Origin: Pithys albifrons albifrons
Lineage: Eukaryota; Chordata; Aves; Passeriformes; Thamnophilidae
Assembly: GCF_047495875.1 (NCBI RefSeq)
Contig: NC_092459.1
Coordinates: forward strand, 11,288,965-11,352,964
Direction of reading: 5' to 3'
DNA: 64,000 nt
Below the pieces are notes generated by a model that saw nothing but the letters and a program-made list of their open reading frames with translations, had not been told where the DNA came from and did no database searches. Below are positions 63,485 to 64,000 of this stretch, piece by piece; the first letter of the stretch is position 1; each line of letters opens with the position of its first letter. A program made the translations under genes and the position numbers.

Positions 63485-64000
63485 AGTGAATCTATTTGTC
63501 ATACTTCTGCAGGAAGCCTTTCATACTTTGGAAAACCACTTTAATTTAGGTTAGAATAACCTTGTAGTTTCTAATAAAAAGGTAATACTTACTCTAAATT
63601 AAGTTCAAAATGAAAAATCATCAGTTGCAAGCATATTCAGCCCCTTTTCTTTCCATTAGTAAAGAAAAAGAGGAAGCCATCGAAAACCCAATGAAGGAGG
63701 ACTAGCAAATAAGAGATGAGATAACATGAACCTTTCAAGGGCACTATACTTGTATCCAAGAAGTCCAAGGTCTACAGTTCCCTGGAAGGTTCTTTGACCT
63801 TGACCTATCCTATAATTTCAGCTGATCTTTACAACAGACAAGTAATACAGAGATTTAATTTACTTCTATTAATAAGAAGTAATATTGGAGTTACAATCAT
63901 AGTTCAAAACCAAAAGTCTTCTCAGAGAGAGATGGATTTGATGGGTACAGCAATAAAGCATCATGATGTCTAGTTTGTAAGATGTCAAAGTGAACCTTAT
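63485..64000. other. Unique sequence to window end
   Basis: No feature recognised. Confidence 0.55.

Overview
The window looks like bird nuclear DNA, most likely intergenic or deep intronic. It is AT-rich and has no recognisable host exon, tRNA or rRNA. Its identifiable content is almost entirely repeats typical of birds: chicken-repeat-1 (CR1) LINE fragments, several with the ATTCTATG-type 3' end, and endogenous-retrovirus LTRs with bird-like termini. A passerine or related neoavian is plausible, but I cannot fix the species from sequence alone.

Layout. 1-10 kb: a long decayed minus-strand CR1 (1.59-2.86 kb), two old plus-strand CR1 tails (5.2-5.8 kb) and a very old CR1 remnant near 8.3 kb. 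10-22 kb: two related minus-strand LTRs (9.97-10.6 and 21.6-22.2 kb), a three-unit tandem repeat (14.69-15.10 kb), and a plus-strand LTR with three 28-bp repeats in its presumed U3 (about 20.8-21.4 kb). 22-36 kb: CR1 pieces at 22.5, 26.2-27.3, 30.6-31.1 and 35.4 kb, two MIR-like SINE relics, and (AAT)n and (TG)n microsatellites. 36-46 kb: mostly unique AT-rich sequence, an old CR1 near 40.6 kb, and a clean solo LTR with a perfect 5-bp target duplication (43.25-43.77 kb). 46-55 kb: a young CR1 next to or inside an older opposite-strand CR1 (46.6-48.6 kb), then three more minus-strand CR1 tails. 55-64 kb: unique sequence, a short young CR1 tail, a minus-strand LTR with a possible ERV internal remnant, and a plus-strand CR1 ending at 63.5 kb.

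The only long open frame is the 435-codon CR1 reverse-transcriptase segment at 47283-48590 on the minus strand. It keeps the RT motifs except that the catalytic FADD box reads FADE, and the frame continues past one in-frame TAG. No working gene set or undescribed system is evident. The best leads are the FADE variant, the LTR structures, the 14.7-kb tandem repeat, the 61.2-62.4 kb ERV remnant, and a few non-repeat stretches that could be tested as conserved noncoding elements.
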